NCBI GenBank assembly: GCA_000708835.1
Contig: DF236957.1
Location: 248,001 to 312,000, forward strand
Direction: 5' to 3'
DNA: 64,000 nt
Origin: Klebsormidium nitens
Taxonomy: Eukaryota > Streptophyta > Klebsormidiophyceae > Klebsormidiales > Klebsormidiaceae
Shown here: piece by piece, positions 44,846-57,112 of the stretch
How the letters are laid out: the number at the start of each line of letters is the position of its first letter
Numbering within the stretch: the first letter of the stretch is position 1
Notes under the pieces: model-generated
The model's database searches: none
Seen by the model: the letters and a program-made list of their open reading frames with translations, nothing else
What the model was told of the DNA's origin: nothing
Program-made: the position numbers and the translations under genes

Positions 44846-47800
44846 ATGGACCTCGCAATGGAGGACGTGAAGGTGAATGAAGAACCAGGCAACGGGTTTG
44901 CGGCTGCGTCCTTTGCGAGGGGTGCAGAGGCAAGCACCAGTGGAATGGATGATGAAGATGACCCGATCGCCAGGGAGATTGACGTTTTTGTGAAGCCCCA
45001 GCTCGATGGGACAACTCAGGTGCGCCATTGAGCGGACGATTGTTCTTCGTTTACTTCTACTTGGGGACAAGAAATAACACTTGAGCTTGACAGTGGGACG
45101 GGTTTGAGGGCGCGAACATCTTGCCACCGTCACGGACATATTGGCAAGAAGATCTGGATACGAGAAGTGCACTCCATCAACCAGTCATCAATTGCTCAAC
45201 CGCAGATCATGTAGATTGCATTGCTTACCATCACGCATTTAAACCTTCCCCTGAATGCAGCTGGGGGTGACATGCACACAATGCTGTGTCACAGATTGCT
45301 CAGCGCCTTCGGCCTTCCTCTGGTGCTTGCCATCATCGGATATCTACTGAAACGTTGAAGATAGGCGGTGATTCTTTGAATCATTAGAAACGGTAGTGGA
45401 GCTTTACTGAGATTCTGAAGACTGTAACAGCCAATATACAAAGGCCACCACAAAGAGACAACATTAAAGGCATGGATTGCCAGCTACAATGAGCTCCCTC
45501 CAGCAAACCTTAGATTCAGAGGGAAGTGCTCCTTTGGATGACACTATCGCCCCGCTGCTTGAATGAAGCGCTGATGAGAGAGCTCTAGTCACCACTTGTT
45601 TGATAGTCAACGATGTTGCTTAGAGAAGGACACGACCAATGCTAACAACAGGTCCAATATGATGCATCATAAGTGAGATACCAAGAGGTCTTTAAAAGTT
45701 GCTTCAAGGATGAACAGTGTCAGAACATGAAAAGGTGCTACCCGCAACCAGTAAGGCTGCCCTGTTCCCCCTGTTCTTGCCTAAGTCACCCACTGCTTAC
45801 TCTATTCATTCACAATGCCCCCTCTTCAATCTCTCCAAAGCCCGATTCAGATTTAGGAGACTTAGGTGCGCTTGATTTCACTGATCGCAGACAACAGCTC
45901 GGACTTTGCCTGTCCACTCTCCATTGGCACTGTTTCGTCATCTGCACTTCACGGCTTGACACCACAATTATTTTTAATGCAGCTGTACCTGCTGCAATAC
46001 CCATTACGACCATTCTGGCGGCCATACAACCTTCAGGAGCGGTGTCAGGAGGTGAGAAACCTCACTGCACACGTATGCAATACGTTTTAAGTACAAGAAG
46101 TATACCAGGGTTGGCGTTCCAGTGCCCCATGGAAGACCCCTGATTGAGTTCGGATAGTCACCGTTTTTGGAGAGCACTTGAGATAACTCAATTGTGATTT
46201 GAAAAATGAAGCAGTGAATAACCTGAGGGCTGACTAAATTTAATTGATTGTGCTGATAGAGTGTACTAGGATCTGCTGTGTGGGTAGAGCACCCCGTATT
46301 TCGTGCTCAATGTCTGAGCTTTCGTGGTCCCCATGTCCGCACCGGTCTTGGGACGAGGTTGTTCTCTTGCAAAAGAAAGGGTGCATTCCAGGCTGACTGC
46401 TAGCAGCCTCACGTTGGTGGTCTGGTTCTGCACCAAGTTCTATCGACTTCGTGGTGTCTGAGTCGGAGAAGACGGCGTCTCGTGACCTGTCCTCGACAGC
46501 AGCCATCGACCAATTTCATAAATCTCATTGCAAAGGTAGCATGCCTTTCAAAACAATAAGTCACGGTTTCGTTTCCCTGGGTGCCAATTTCTTATCCAGG
46601 TGGACAGCGGATGCGGACGCGCTTGAAATGAAGGCCCTGGAATTAAGGTGGTGGATGCCGGAGTAACTTTAGAAGTTTATCACTTTGGCGTTTCAGATGC
46701 CTATTGTCCAGCTTCACAGTCAGGCGGAAACGATGACGTCATGTGTCTGTTTGCAGATAGAACATAGGTTTGAAACACTAATGGAGTTTGCGCTAACAGG
46801 TGCGGGTCAAGAGCCAGCAGGCCAAGGTGGAGGTCGACCTTGAGGTGGACGTACACAGCGACAACTACGACCAGAGTGCCTCCGAGGCGTTGCGGATCAA
46901 GAAGCAGGTCAGTTTGCGGAGTTCGAGATTGGTAAAAGCGCGTCATGGCCTCAAGTGAACAAAGAAAGGTTGAAGCGTGGGGCTTCAGGGAGTGTAACGA
47001 GACCTCTTGAACAGGCCTGCACTTGCCTTCGTAGGTGCCACAGGATATCCGAAAGACACAGCCCGCTCGTTTGTAGACAACTTTGGGAAGGATCAGGGGG
47101 GCCGTTTCAACGTCAAGAACGTCTGTTTCTCTGGAGAATTGAAGCAGCTTCAAGGACCTACAGTGGCAAGCCTGCTTTGTTCTGCTCCGTGTGATTGCTG
47201 TAATCTTGCGCACGAAGCGTTCGCTTCGTATACAACCACCACCGTTTGGTGGCCAAGCTGACTGAAGTGAACGAGAGGAAGGAGAACAGGGACCTCCGGC
47301 GACCTCCCTCGGAACTTTCTTATTCACATTCCCTTCGATAGATGGTCAAGATCAGGGGATCGAATCGACCTAGACTGTCGATCCTAGTTAGCAGGGGCCT
47401 CTTACGTACGCTTGGAAGTCCACGTTCTCCCTCCTACCGTTCTTACTTCATGTTATAGAGTCGCGGGTTTAGACCGCAAGTTGCTCGTTTTGGCGCCTGA
47501 TTGGGGACCCCCGACTGAAATCGTTCAGAGGGGAAGCGAGCTGCAGCGGTTTTTCAGTGCGTGCTATTGTTTTGCCGTTGCTTGCAGTGCTTGCTCTTAC
47601 ACCTACTCCAACGCTCAAAAATACTTTCTATTGAACCTGACGAGATGTTCTGTCCGTTCGGGGTCTTGCAGACGTTGTCTTCGACGCACATGGACCTGCA
47701 TGCAAACTATGCCATTGGTTTACTGAGAGGAAATCAGGTGACTTTCAATCTATGACGGTTACTTTGTTTCTCAAAAGCAAGTGGACAGGGAACAGCACGC

Positions 47801-50800
47801 TCTTGCAACACATTGACACACTCAACTCATTTTCAAAGCTGTTGGTGAGTTTGGAATATGCGGAGTTGCTCCATCTTTTAGTCCGGCTCGATTCTTGTTT
47901 GCAACAGCAGTCTCGACACTTAGAGATCTATTAATATCATGCATCCAGTAATTTCGCTGGGCTTTTCCTGTGAGACATGCCCGGCTTCAGGTTTCCTCTC
48001 GTTCACCGGATCTTTCTTACGTATCTTTCTCTCAAACCCGCCACCGTTCAGCTGAAGCTCGACATATTGACAGCCTCCAAATTTCATTCTCTCATCGTCG
48101 TTCTCGTGGTAGTGACGGTTTCTGTTCTGCTGTTGTCACTCCTGACTCTCCTCATGGCGATCTCCCTTGCCTTCAAAGATATTGCTTAAGCACAGCTCCC
48201 TTTGAGGCCGCTGCACGATTTCGTCCACCTCAAGCCCCCGCTCCGCTGTCTAGACGCAGCAGATTGCCTTTCACGAAAAGCGTCCACTACTCTCCCCAGA
48301 CCAAGTTTCTGCGTCTCCCTCAACTTGTCACGTCAACGTATGCCAATTCGCTTATCCGCAGCTCCACTTGAGCCGCGTCCATCTCAGGACCTCGCTGCGG
48401 TTTTGAAATGCGGCAAAGCGTTTCTAAAAACGAATCGTCCGCTACCCGTTCCAGAGACTAAGTCCTCGCCTCTTTTTTAGATTCGTCTTAACTCAAGCCA
48501 TCGCTTGTTTGCAGCTCCACCTGAGCCCGCTGCACGCCGCCGTCCAACTCAAGCCCTTGCTGCGGTATCTGAATAATCGATGGACTTCACATCATATATC
48601 TATCGACTCAGCTCTGCGCATATTCTCAGGTTCCTGATAACATACTTTTGCACCTTTTTAACAGCTCCATTTGAGCCCCCTGCACGCCGCCGTCCAGCTG
48701 AAGCCCTCGCTGCGGTATCTAGACGCGGCTGACGAGGCGCGCAAGAAAGAGGCGGCGGCCGATGCGGCTGCGGCAGAGGACGGGGACCGGATGGAGGAGG
48801 ACGAAGGGCAGCCGGATATGATGCCCGTGCAGGTGAGCTTTAACCGTTTCGAAGTCCTTCGATTGCTATATCTCCAGCTTATGGCGCAAGTGACTTCCAA
48901 CTATTGCGCAAGTGAGAGGCACCATTCTGGCCAGCCGGCGTTCTTCTTGGAAGCTTTCAAGAAGGCACGTGTTCCAGGTTGGCGTGCAAGATCTTTGTCG
49001 GTGAGTCTGCGGGTTCGTATCGACGGAAGCTGACGTGGCGCGTCTTCAAAGGATCGGAGGGTTGTCAGTTGAGAGTCCCACGATCTCAGGACGATCAAAT
49101 CACGAGATCAAACGTTCGGGACCGTCGAGGACGACATGTTTTTGGCTTGAAAGCCGCTAATCAGACCACAAATGCTGTAATTCCAGTTGCCCGGACCTGG
49201 CCAGGGTCGTGGCATGAAAATTTCAGGTATAGCAAGTTTTGGATCAAGTAGAAGGCCGGAAGCCGTCCAACTTCAGAGATTCAGTACGGTATGGGGCGAG
49301 AGACTTCCGAGTCTTTTCGGGACTCCGGAAGAAAAGCTCGACAACTATCCCCGACCCCAGACGTATTAGCGAATCTCGAGGTTCTGTATTTGAAAGGTTC
49401 GGCGGGTTGGAACTCCCGGACTGCTCGACTTTTCTGTATGGTTGCTTGCTCCGTACAGTGCTCTTGTTTCCGCCAGCAAGCTCTTCTTCGGATATAGCAG
49501 ATGCACGCCGTCCTGATCAACTTAGCGAGGGCAGACATCTGTTTCGGAGTACAGAGCACTGCTTACCTCCGCAGGGTTCTTCCTCATATGCCCGCAGTTC
49601 CCAATCTAAATTGGATCAGGCTCTTTTTGAGCAACGAATAGGCGCAGTCCTCTTTTTACCAGCCCCACAGACCAGCGCCAGACAATTTCAGAAAGCACGT
49701 AGGCGGTCCTTCCTGAAAGTGTAGCACGAGGCGATCATCACTGGCGTTGCGAAAGGTCTCACGTAATCCTTCCTTGACAACGCTATGCCTGTGCCATCTC
49801 GCTTGCACACGTCAGAAGTCTGAGGTTGTTCCCGCCCGTTCAGGTGCAAATCCGGCGGCGAGAAACGGAGCGTCAGGAGGAGAACCGGCTGTCGTCGTAC
49901 GCGTACTTGAAGCAGAAAGACGAGTCAGAGGTGAGTCCTGAGCTTGCCACGTGGCCTCGCTTGTGCTTTCCACGGGCAGCATGTCCTTTTTCTCTCTGAA
50001 GCAGACCAAGAGTTTGGCAGTACTTGCGGTGGAGCTTTCTCAGAAATCAAATGCCCATTGCTAATTGGATCAGACTGATCTTCATTCGTGTCCGTTGAGC
50101 TTCTACAATTTGCGATTGCCTCTCCGAGAGTTGGTGTAGCTCTTTCAATCCTCACGTCTCCACATCCTCGCCCTGGTGTCCAACGACCTTGCTATACGTC
50201 TCTTGGTTCCGGTTATGACAAAGCCAATCGTAAAGCTGTACCTTGAACGTCTCGACCTCCTTTCAAACTTCCTAAGAGAAGGTTTGGATACAAGACTACC
50301 CGTATCTTCAAATATCTGAGCCCAGAAATCCTTCGTTGGGAATTCATTTTAACTCAGAGTTGGGCCGCATGAGGAACAAGCTCTTACTCTAACCCTGAAA
50401 TGCTAACCCATATATTTACTTGCTCCATTGTTGTACCACCTAGTAACCACAGACTAATCCCACCCGTCCCAGGTTGGCGATGCTACTGCTCCTAATTGCT
50501 TGTTTTTGATATTGAGGTATTAAGTAAGAAACCAAAACCTCTAGTCTTTTTATGTGTCCAGGAGTGGGTTCCCCTGCGGCCGTACCTTGCAACAAGTGTG
50601 GAGGCCCACCGTGTCCGAGACAAGATGCTCGCCTCCAGCGACCAGCGAATAACATTCGACCAGCCGCCGTAAGTCTCCTTTTTGCCAGAATAGCAGACAC
50701 GCTGAAAAACGAGTCCTGCTTGTTTTTCTTGACCCTGACTGCTCTTACAGACCGGATACGACAACCTCTCGGTGGCCACACAGGACGCTCTTCTTGTGAC

Positions 50801-53800
50801 TCGTTTCCTGGTTTGCAAGGCGCACCCCGCAACTTTTTGTGTACTCATCTGACGGTTTGGAGGGCGAGGTTTGGACCACAGGCGAGCTCCTTAGCTCTCA
50901 GAGTTGACTGAGCAAACTGACTTCCTACGGGGCTCGGATCTGTCAATCAGTAATTTCGCCCATCTTGAACGCACCAAATGAGCCGGTAGAGCTTACGGGG
51001 GTACGACTTTCGAAAAGCGGCCGATTTGGACGCGACTTTTGCCAGTTGCGGTGGCGCGATTGACTTCCAGGCTACTTTTGTCGCACATCATGACCGTCAT
51101 CTAGTCCCTAATGGTGTTGGTCAAAGCGGCCCAGATGGGGTCCATCTTCCCCGGCGAAGGAACTCTACGTGCGGGCGCTTTTCTCTGATTTTCTCATCGG
51201 ACGCTTCCAACTCTGGCAGGGAGAAGTACATTGCTGACGTCACCCCTGGGCGGTCGCTGGCGGCGCCGGCGTCATACCATCCCGAGGACGGCCTGGAGAC
51301 CGACGAGCTGTCGAGAAGGTGCGATAACAAACCCTGTCTCTCCTGACTAACTAACTAACCAACTGACTATCTAAATAACTAATTATTTTAGCATCCCAAG
51401 AGTTTTTTGGTGTATTGTCCAGCTTCTCGTCATCGCCTGTTCGCGTCCCCAATTTTTCTTTCGGTTGAAAGCCCCGAAAATACGGATCGCTCGTGAGATC
51501 TCTTTCTGAAGTGTGCATGAACTCCTCAATTACGAAGTTTCTGCGTATACGGGACATGCACGTCTCACAACGAAGCATCCTACCATTACTGGCACTCATT
51601 GTCGATCAGAATGTACGTAAGATGCAGCAGCACTTGATATATGTGCCGCAGAACGGTAAACATTTCTTCCATTCCTGCTCTTTCCACTGACTTTTACTCT
51701 TCGATTTGCAGTCAGCTGGAGGCGCTGAATCTGAGCGACCGATTCAAGCTGCTGTTGACAAAGGTAAGAACACATGCATGCCCGCATCCGGACTCGTTCA
51801 CGGTTGAGTATCCAACCCTATCAGGATTCCGAAGGAGCCGGTAAAATCCCGAGCCGCCGTTACATTCTGCGTAATTTCTCTGGCTGTCGCGTGAGCTCGA
51901 CCGCTTGCCTGGTCAACCAAGGCTCCTGTTAAGCAAGCCTTCCCACCTGATAATGCTGGTAACCCCCGGGTTTCTGCAGATTACAAAATCTCGACCGCTC
52001 CTTCTCTCTTCCGCAGGGCGCGATTCAGGTGCTCCAGTTCGACCGCCTGCTGAAGCTCGCGCCCTCGGACTCGACGGAGGCGGAGGTGCTCACAGTGCTC
52101 AAGAACCACGCCATGCTCGTGCAGGGCTGCTGGGTGCGTGTTAAAACCAATGGTCATCCTTCTACTATCTCGCGAACCTCAAATGGTCATCCTTCTACTA
52201 TCCTGCGTACCTCAAATGGTCATCCTTCTACTATCCTGCGTACCTCAAATGGTCATCCTTCTATTCTTCTGTGTTACCTCCGAGCGTCGGGGGCCGTCGG
52301 ATTTGATCAGGTCATTGGCTGCGTCCGGTTACGGAGGCTCTGAGAACTGCGTCCGTTCAGGTTGCCGGCTGCGCCCCGACCCTGGAGTGCTGTCCTCGCT
52401 TAGAATTTTGTCTTCCAGATTAACGTAGATCGAACGGTCTCTTCCAGATGAAACGAAGATCGAACGGTCGGAATCCCAAGGGGTTTGTTACTTTTAGCTT
52501 TTCTAATCCTTCTTTTCAGGTCGTGCAAACCCCTTTGGCGGGGCCTCCTATAGACTTGTCCATCATTTGATTCTTACACTTGTATCCTTACCAAGTTCGA
52601 TCCTCCTGTTTTCGAATCTCAACTTTCCTCACTCTTTCGCGGTGCGTCCTTCAGGTGGCGGGCAGTCATTTGCGCTACAAGAACATCCCCGTGGTGAGCG
52701 GCCAGCAGGCGGTCGAGAAGAACGCGCTGTCCCTGGTTCGGGACTTCTTCCTCCTGCTCTTTACCAAACAGTAAGGTCCCAGCTGACAGTACGGCATTTG
52801 TGTGCCCGTTTTATATGGATGTCCGGTCTCGAAGCTGATGACGAGGTTGGAAGGGGGGCATCTCTGTTGTTTCTTTGTCGCAGTAAGCGTAGGCCATGCA
52901 TGGACAAAGCTGCTTACACGGTGCGAAGACCCTCACAATTAAGTCGTCCGAAACCGAAACCGTTAGATTTGTGACGCCGCCGGAGATTGCGGCTGACCCC
53001 GACGCCCACCTCAAGTGGACGGGGAGAATTGACCAGAGAAGTTAACGTTTCTTACATAGTCTCGTGGCTAGCGACCTGGATAATCCGTGTTTCGGCGTTG
53101 AGAGCGCAGGATACGTTTTTGCGTGCATAGCAAAACCTGGCACTCTGTGGATTGCTTAAGGTCGAATGAGCAGTTACGTGCAGACTGGCCTCACTCTCAG
53201 GGCTTTCATAGCCCGCAGTAATAAGTGATTGCTGCCCCTGTTGTTCTTGGCAGTCGTTTCATCAAGCGGGACGAAATCGACAGCCTGCGCATTCCAAAGG
53301 TGAGAAGATGGAAGAAATGTTGATTTGGGCGTCGCTTCCTTTCCAGAATGGGTTAATTGAAGTATGGCGGGCAGACTTCTCGTTCGTTTTTTCCAGATGG
53401 AAAGGCGGCGTCTTTATTGCAGCGCGTGTTTCTTCCTTGGACTCTACCGAGAGGTATCGACCCGCGATAAGAGATCATGTGCACATGGCTTGCAGTGCTG
53501 ATGTCAGCACGTTGACCTTTTCTTTACGGAGGGTGAGGAAATGCTGCGGTCTGATCGGCGAGGCCTGTTTCCTGCGCAGAGCATGGTGAAAGAAATCATG
53601 GCCGGTATCGCCACGCAAAGGATGTCACCTCCAGGATGGGACTTCATCGAACCTACGGACCGCATCTTCATGAAGGTGCGTCCACCTACCTGGAAACCTT
53701 GACCTGGCTCTTTTTACAGAATGACTGGAAGGAACGGCCGTGCTCCCCAATCCTCCGAAATATTGAAAACATTCTTGACCCTGGCTTCAGAAGTTTTGGG

Positions 53801-55744
53801 CACAGGACCCTAACGTCTGCAGCCAAGTGTATGCGCTTGGCATGTGCTCGTACCTCTTTCAAAGTATGCCTTCCGTGCGCTTTGTTGGAACACAATGTCT
53901 CTTAAGTTGCCCAAAAGTCGCCGGTTTGCGTAGCTCTCCGCTCGAGGACTACGCAAACGGCTTTAAAACCAGGGCGTTTTCTCTTCTTACGCATTAAGTA
54001 CATCACGTGCGATTTGGAACGCGTCTTGCCGAAAGCTTCAACACATCCGCTTCCGCTTCTTACACGGTGCTCTTTGGCCTAGCAAAGCAAGTTTTGTTTT
54101 ACCAATAAAGAGCCATCTGCCTCCTGAAGATACCATAGTGCTTCTTAACCGTCCGCTAAGCCCAGCTTGTGCCACTTCGATCTTCTGGTTGCCATGTTAA
54201 GTGACAGCACGGGCACGACGTCGTCTCTGGCTACAGAACCCAAAAAGTCGTTCCCTTCTTGCTTACAAAGAAGCACGTGAAAAAGTGGTGGATGGCCAAG
54301 CGGAGCAATGGGGCGTAGGAGTCGCATATTTCTTTCACGTTCTCGCCGTCCTTTAGAAGGAGTATTACGAAGTATGGAGCCGTCGAAACTAGATATCCGA
54401 AGACGAGATTCGTTAAATCCTGCAGAAACACAAGGAGGTGGTGGAGGACCAGGTGAAGCGGTGGGCGACCGCCGAGGAAGTCATCCGCACCATGGTCGCC
54501 GAGCTCGACCTCCCTGACGTCACCGTCCCGGAAGACAACGTCAGCTCGCCCGGGCCGCGCGCGCTCGCGCTCCTCCCGGCGCCCAAGCACGAGCACGAGG
54601 CCAACTACGGGTTAGGCGCTAACCCGCGCGAGTTGGACGGGCCGGAAACCAAGGTCGCGCACAAGGGGACCATGTCGCAGCAAACCAGGGTTAACTTGAT
54701 CCAGGTTTTGCGGGACATCTTCGGGAAGCACGGGGTGTGCAGCCTAGAGTTTTTGCGCAGCTGTTTGGTGGAGGTCGCGAAGGGGGGGGGCGTGCCGGGG
54801 AAGAAGCTGAGCGAGGGGGAGAAGCAAAGGGTGGCGGCCGCGGGACAGGCCGTGGCTGCGCCCCCACAGGAATTGGTAAGACAGTGCTGCAAATCGCGAA
54901 GGACAATGATTGAACCAAAGAAACGTTTTATCAGCAGTTCTCACGTGACAGAAAAAGGTGCCTTGGTCTTTGTTGGATCGCGAACGATGTCAACTTTTGA
55001 ACCCCCTTTCCAGTTAGAGGAGGTCAGAGCGCTTACCTAAATTACAAACCCCATGGCCTCGATGTCCGCTCCTGCCCCTGATCCAGAGGATTCTCTCAAC
55101 CCGCTGTTGGCAGTGTGTGCACACAGTAAAGTTGCTTTTTTTCAGCAGCCTCATTTTGTTGGTTAGTCTTTTTTAATTGGCAACGACGACGACGTCTTTT
55201 TGCTTCTTTTCTGAGTTCTAGCTTTCTGGAGCACTTCTCGAAGCAACAGTTGTTTCGCTTCTGACGAGTCGTCGGTCTCTTTGGAGCAGCATGGATATGC
55301 ATTCTCGCATTGCAAGGTGGCCTTTTCGGGCGACCAATCTTTTCGCCAGCGAGGTCTTTGGTCCCCAAACGAAAAGTCAGAAGGCGTCTTCCAATCGAAG
55401 AGCACATCAGCGGTGAGGAAAGGCGACTATCACACATAGTATTTGAAGCCCGTCTGTGTTGCTCCCCCGCTTTCCCGCAGGCGCTTGTCGTGGGCCTCGT
55501 GGCACGCCAGATCCAGGGCGTCTACGTGCTGACGTCACTGGGCAAGGCCGAGGTGGACCCCTTCCGGAATGTCGTCATCCAAGCGCTGATCGCCCGTCCG
55601 ACGCTGCGCAAGGGCGACGTGCTCGAGGCAGCGAAGCTCGCGCTGAAGTGCGACGTTCCGCAAACGGTGTACACTCGTGTGCTCAAAGAGCTGTGCATGT
55701 CCCGAGGGGGAGTGTGGGTGCTGCGCCCGGGGGACGGAACGTAG
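44846..55744 (+). CDS. NRPC5: DNA-directed RNA polymerase III subunit RPC5 (POLR3E/Sin-like)
   Basis: Fifteen exons: 44,846-45,019; 45,983-46,051; 46,800-46,907; 47,672-47,737; 48,665-48,832; 49,844-49,930; 50,562-50,668; 51,220-51,318; 51,712-51,763; 52,017-52,133; 52,655-52,770; 53,254-53,299; 53,580-53,675; 54,426-54,875; 55,481-55,744. All have GT-AG borders, and all phases join without a stop to give about 672 aa (human subunit 708). Family landmarks are DDPIAREIDVFVKPQL (residues ~39-53), LYLLQYPLRP (59-68), VDLEVDVHSDNYD, LHLSPLHAAVQLKPSLRYLD (140-159), EEWVPLRPY, SQLEALNLSDRFKLLL, MLVQGCW, and C-terminal winged-helix-like segments ending GVWVLRPGDGT. In the Pol III enzyme RPC5 pairs with RPC4 (TFIIF-like) and helps initiation and termination on tRNA and 5S genes in the nucleus. 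Exon 5 has an alanine-glutamate-rich insert. Introns 4 and 10 contain repeats. The glutaredoxin-like gene is transcribed divergently. Confidence 0.93.
48196..48265 (+). pseudogene. Decayed copy 1 of RPC5 exon 5 start, in intron 4
   Basis: Preceded by an AG like a splice acceptor, this segment translates in frame as LPLRPLHDFVHLKPPLRCLDAA, clearly related to the true exon 5 start at 48,665 (LHLSPLHAAVQLKPSL...YLDAAD). It is the first of three exon-like copies spaced 166, 152 and 151 bases before the real one. Confidence 0.75.
48362..48415 (+). pseudogene. Decayed copy 2 of RPC5 exon 5 start, in intron 4
   Basis: After CCGCAG the sequence reads CTCCACTTGAGCCGCGTCCA...CTCGCTGCGGTTTTGA, matching the exon 5 start with a deletion that shifts the frame. 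It cannot substitute for exon 5. Confidence 0.7.
48514..48575 (+). pseudogene. Decayed copy 3 of RPC5 exon 5 start, in intron 4
   Basis: After TTTGCAG it translates LHLSPLHAAVQLKPLLRYL, nearly identical to the real exon 5 for about 60 bases, then diverges. It keeps a good acceptor, so it could be used as a cryptic splice site, but it has no recognisable donor soon after. Confidence 0.8.
52149..52280 (+). repeat. 33-bp minisatellite in RPC5 intron 10
   Basis: Four units start at 52,149, 52,182, 52,215 and 52,248, each beginning AATGGTCATCCTTCT. The middle units are identical and the last is degraded. The unit length is a multiple of three but it lies between exons 10 and 11. Confidence 0.9.
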
Positions 55745-57112
55745 GCAGAGCAGGGTGCTCGAGTCGCACTTTTGGGGGGGTTTCCATGATATCCTGTTTT
55801 TGGAGGATTGGTTGCTGGTATCGTCCTTGAACCAAGGGCTGTTAATCTTGCGTGGGCTATGCTGATTGGTGGAGGAGGACGCAGAGATGCTCAGGAAGTC
55901 TCGTTTATGATCAATAAGCAGACTGATTTGAAAGTGACTTGACGGAAAACACGCTATAGCTTGCTCACTTCTTTGTACAAATATGCGGAATCTGCGCCCA
56001 CAATCTGGAAGCATGCATGCGGTGGCACACGTAGCTCCTAAGCTGCGTGCGGTGCAGACAGTCATGCATATTTTTGATCGGACTCAATTTGAACTTATAT
56101 GTTGACAGCACTTAATGTGAGGGTTGCGTCTGTCTCCAAATTTTTACATGTAGTATAGCTACGGTATTGCATAGTGACTTAAGCTTCATGGTAGCCACGA
56201 GCCTGAAGATCATGCGATTAGTAGATTCGACCAGTGCACCGAACTTGGATCATTCTATGGCGTATTTCGCTACGGCGAGGATGACCCACAAGAGACCATT
56301 ATCCGTGCATTGCCCAAACACATGGCCTGGAACATGTGAAGGGGGCCCAATTTAATCAAAAGCACGCACGCCGGATCGTGCATGACTTATCTGTATTTAG
56401 AACCGCGTGATGTTGAAAGCAAACCTCTCTGTCCAAAATCAATCACTCCTCGGGTATGTGTGTGTCATGTAGAGCCAAGCCGATGGCCGTTGCAATGATG
56501 TGGCTTTGACGTGCTTCAGTAGTGTGAAAAGGCAAACCAACACACTATCCACGTGACTGGTGGCGGCATGCAGTGGCTTTCTTCACCTGTCCATGCAGTC
56601 TCGTGCCAATGAGCTAGCTCGAGCCGATTTTTGGAAAAGTACCGACACTCGCTTTCTGGCTTTGACTGGCAGGCAACAAACGTATCACATTTTCTCTTTT
56701 TGAACGGCATGCATCGAACATAATCACACTGAAGAAGACGAAAGTCAGAACGACTCAGCGTTGGTGGAAATCTCCCTTGCAACCTGGAAAACGCGGAAGG
56801 AAGAGCTTTCAGTAGGCTAGAAAGCTCGCGGCGAAATCGAAATATCACACTGACCAAAGTCACGACAAAATCAGTACAGAGCAAGCAATAGCGAGGGAAA
56901 GGATGTTCGGCAAGCTCTTAATTCTGACCGAAAACGCTGACGAGGCTTACGCTTCGAGTACGCTCCGCAATCCTTGTTCGCTCTCAAATACAAAATCAGC
57001 AAGCTCTCCATCCATACCAGACGGCCGGAAAAAAGTGAGAGAAGAGAAAAGACCATAACAATTGATAATTGCTCGTTATGCGGCGACGTCCTTCAGGATT
57101 CTGGAACCTTAC
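55745..57112. other. No gene resolved; possible 3' parts of two convergent genes
   Basis: The stretch holds the RPC5 3' untranslated region and probably downstream exons or the 3' end of the minus-strand TPR-like gene. I could not chain any exon here. A minus-strand segment at about 56,955-57,020 (reading DGELADFVFESEQGLRSVL before a GTAAGC) is a weak candidate without a good acceptor. Confidence 0.35.

Noticed and set aside
50745-50830. Exon-like peptide TGYDNLSVATQDALL in RPC5 intron 7
   Set aside because: It follows an AG but its frame does not fit the donor phase of exon 7. The exon at 51,220 fits phase and homology (EKYIADVTPG) without it.
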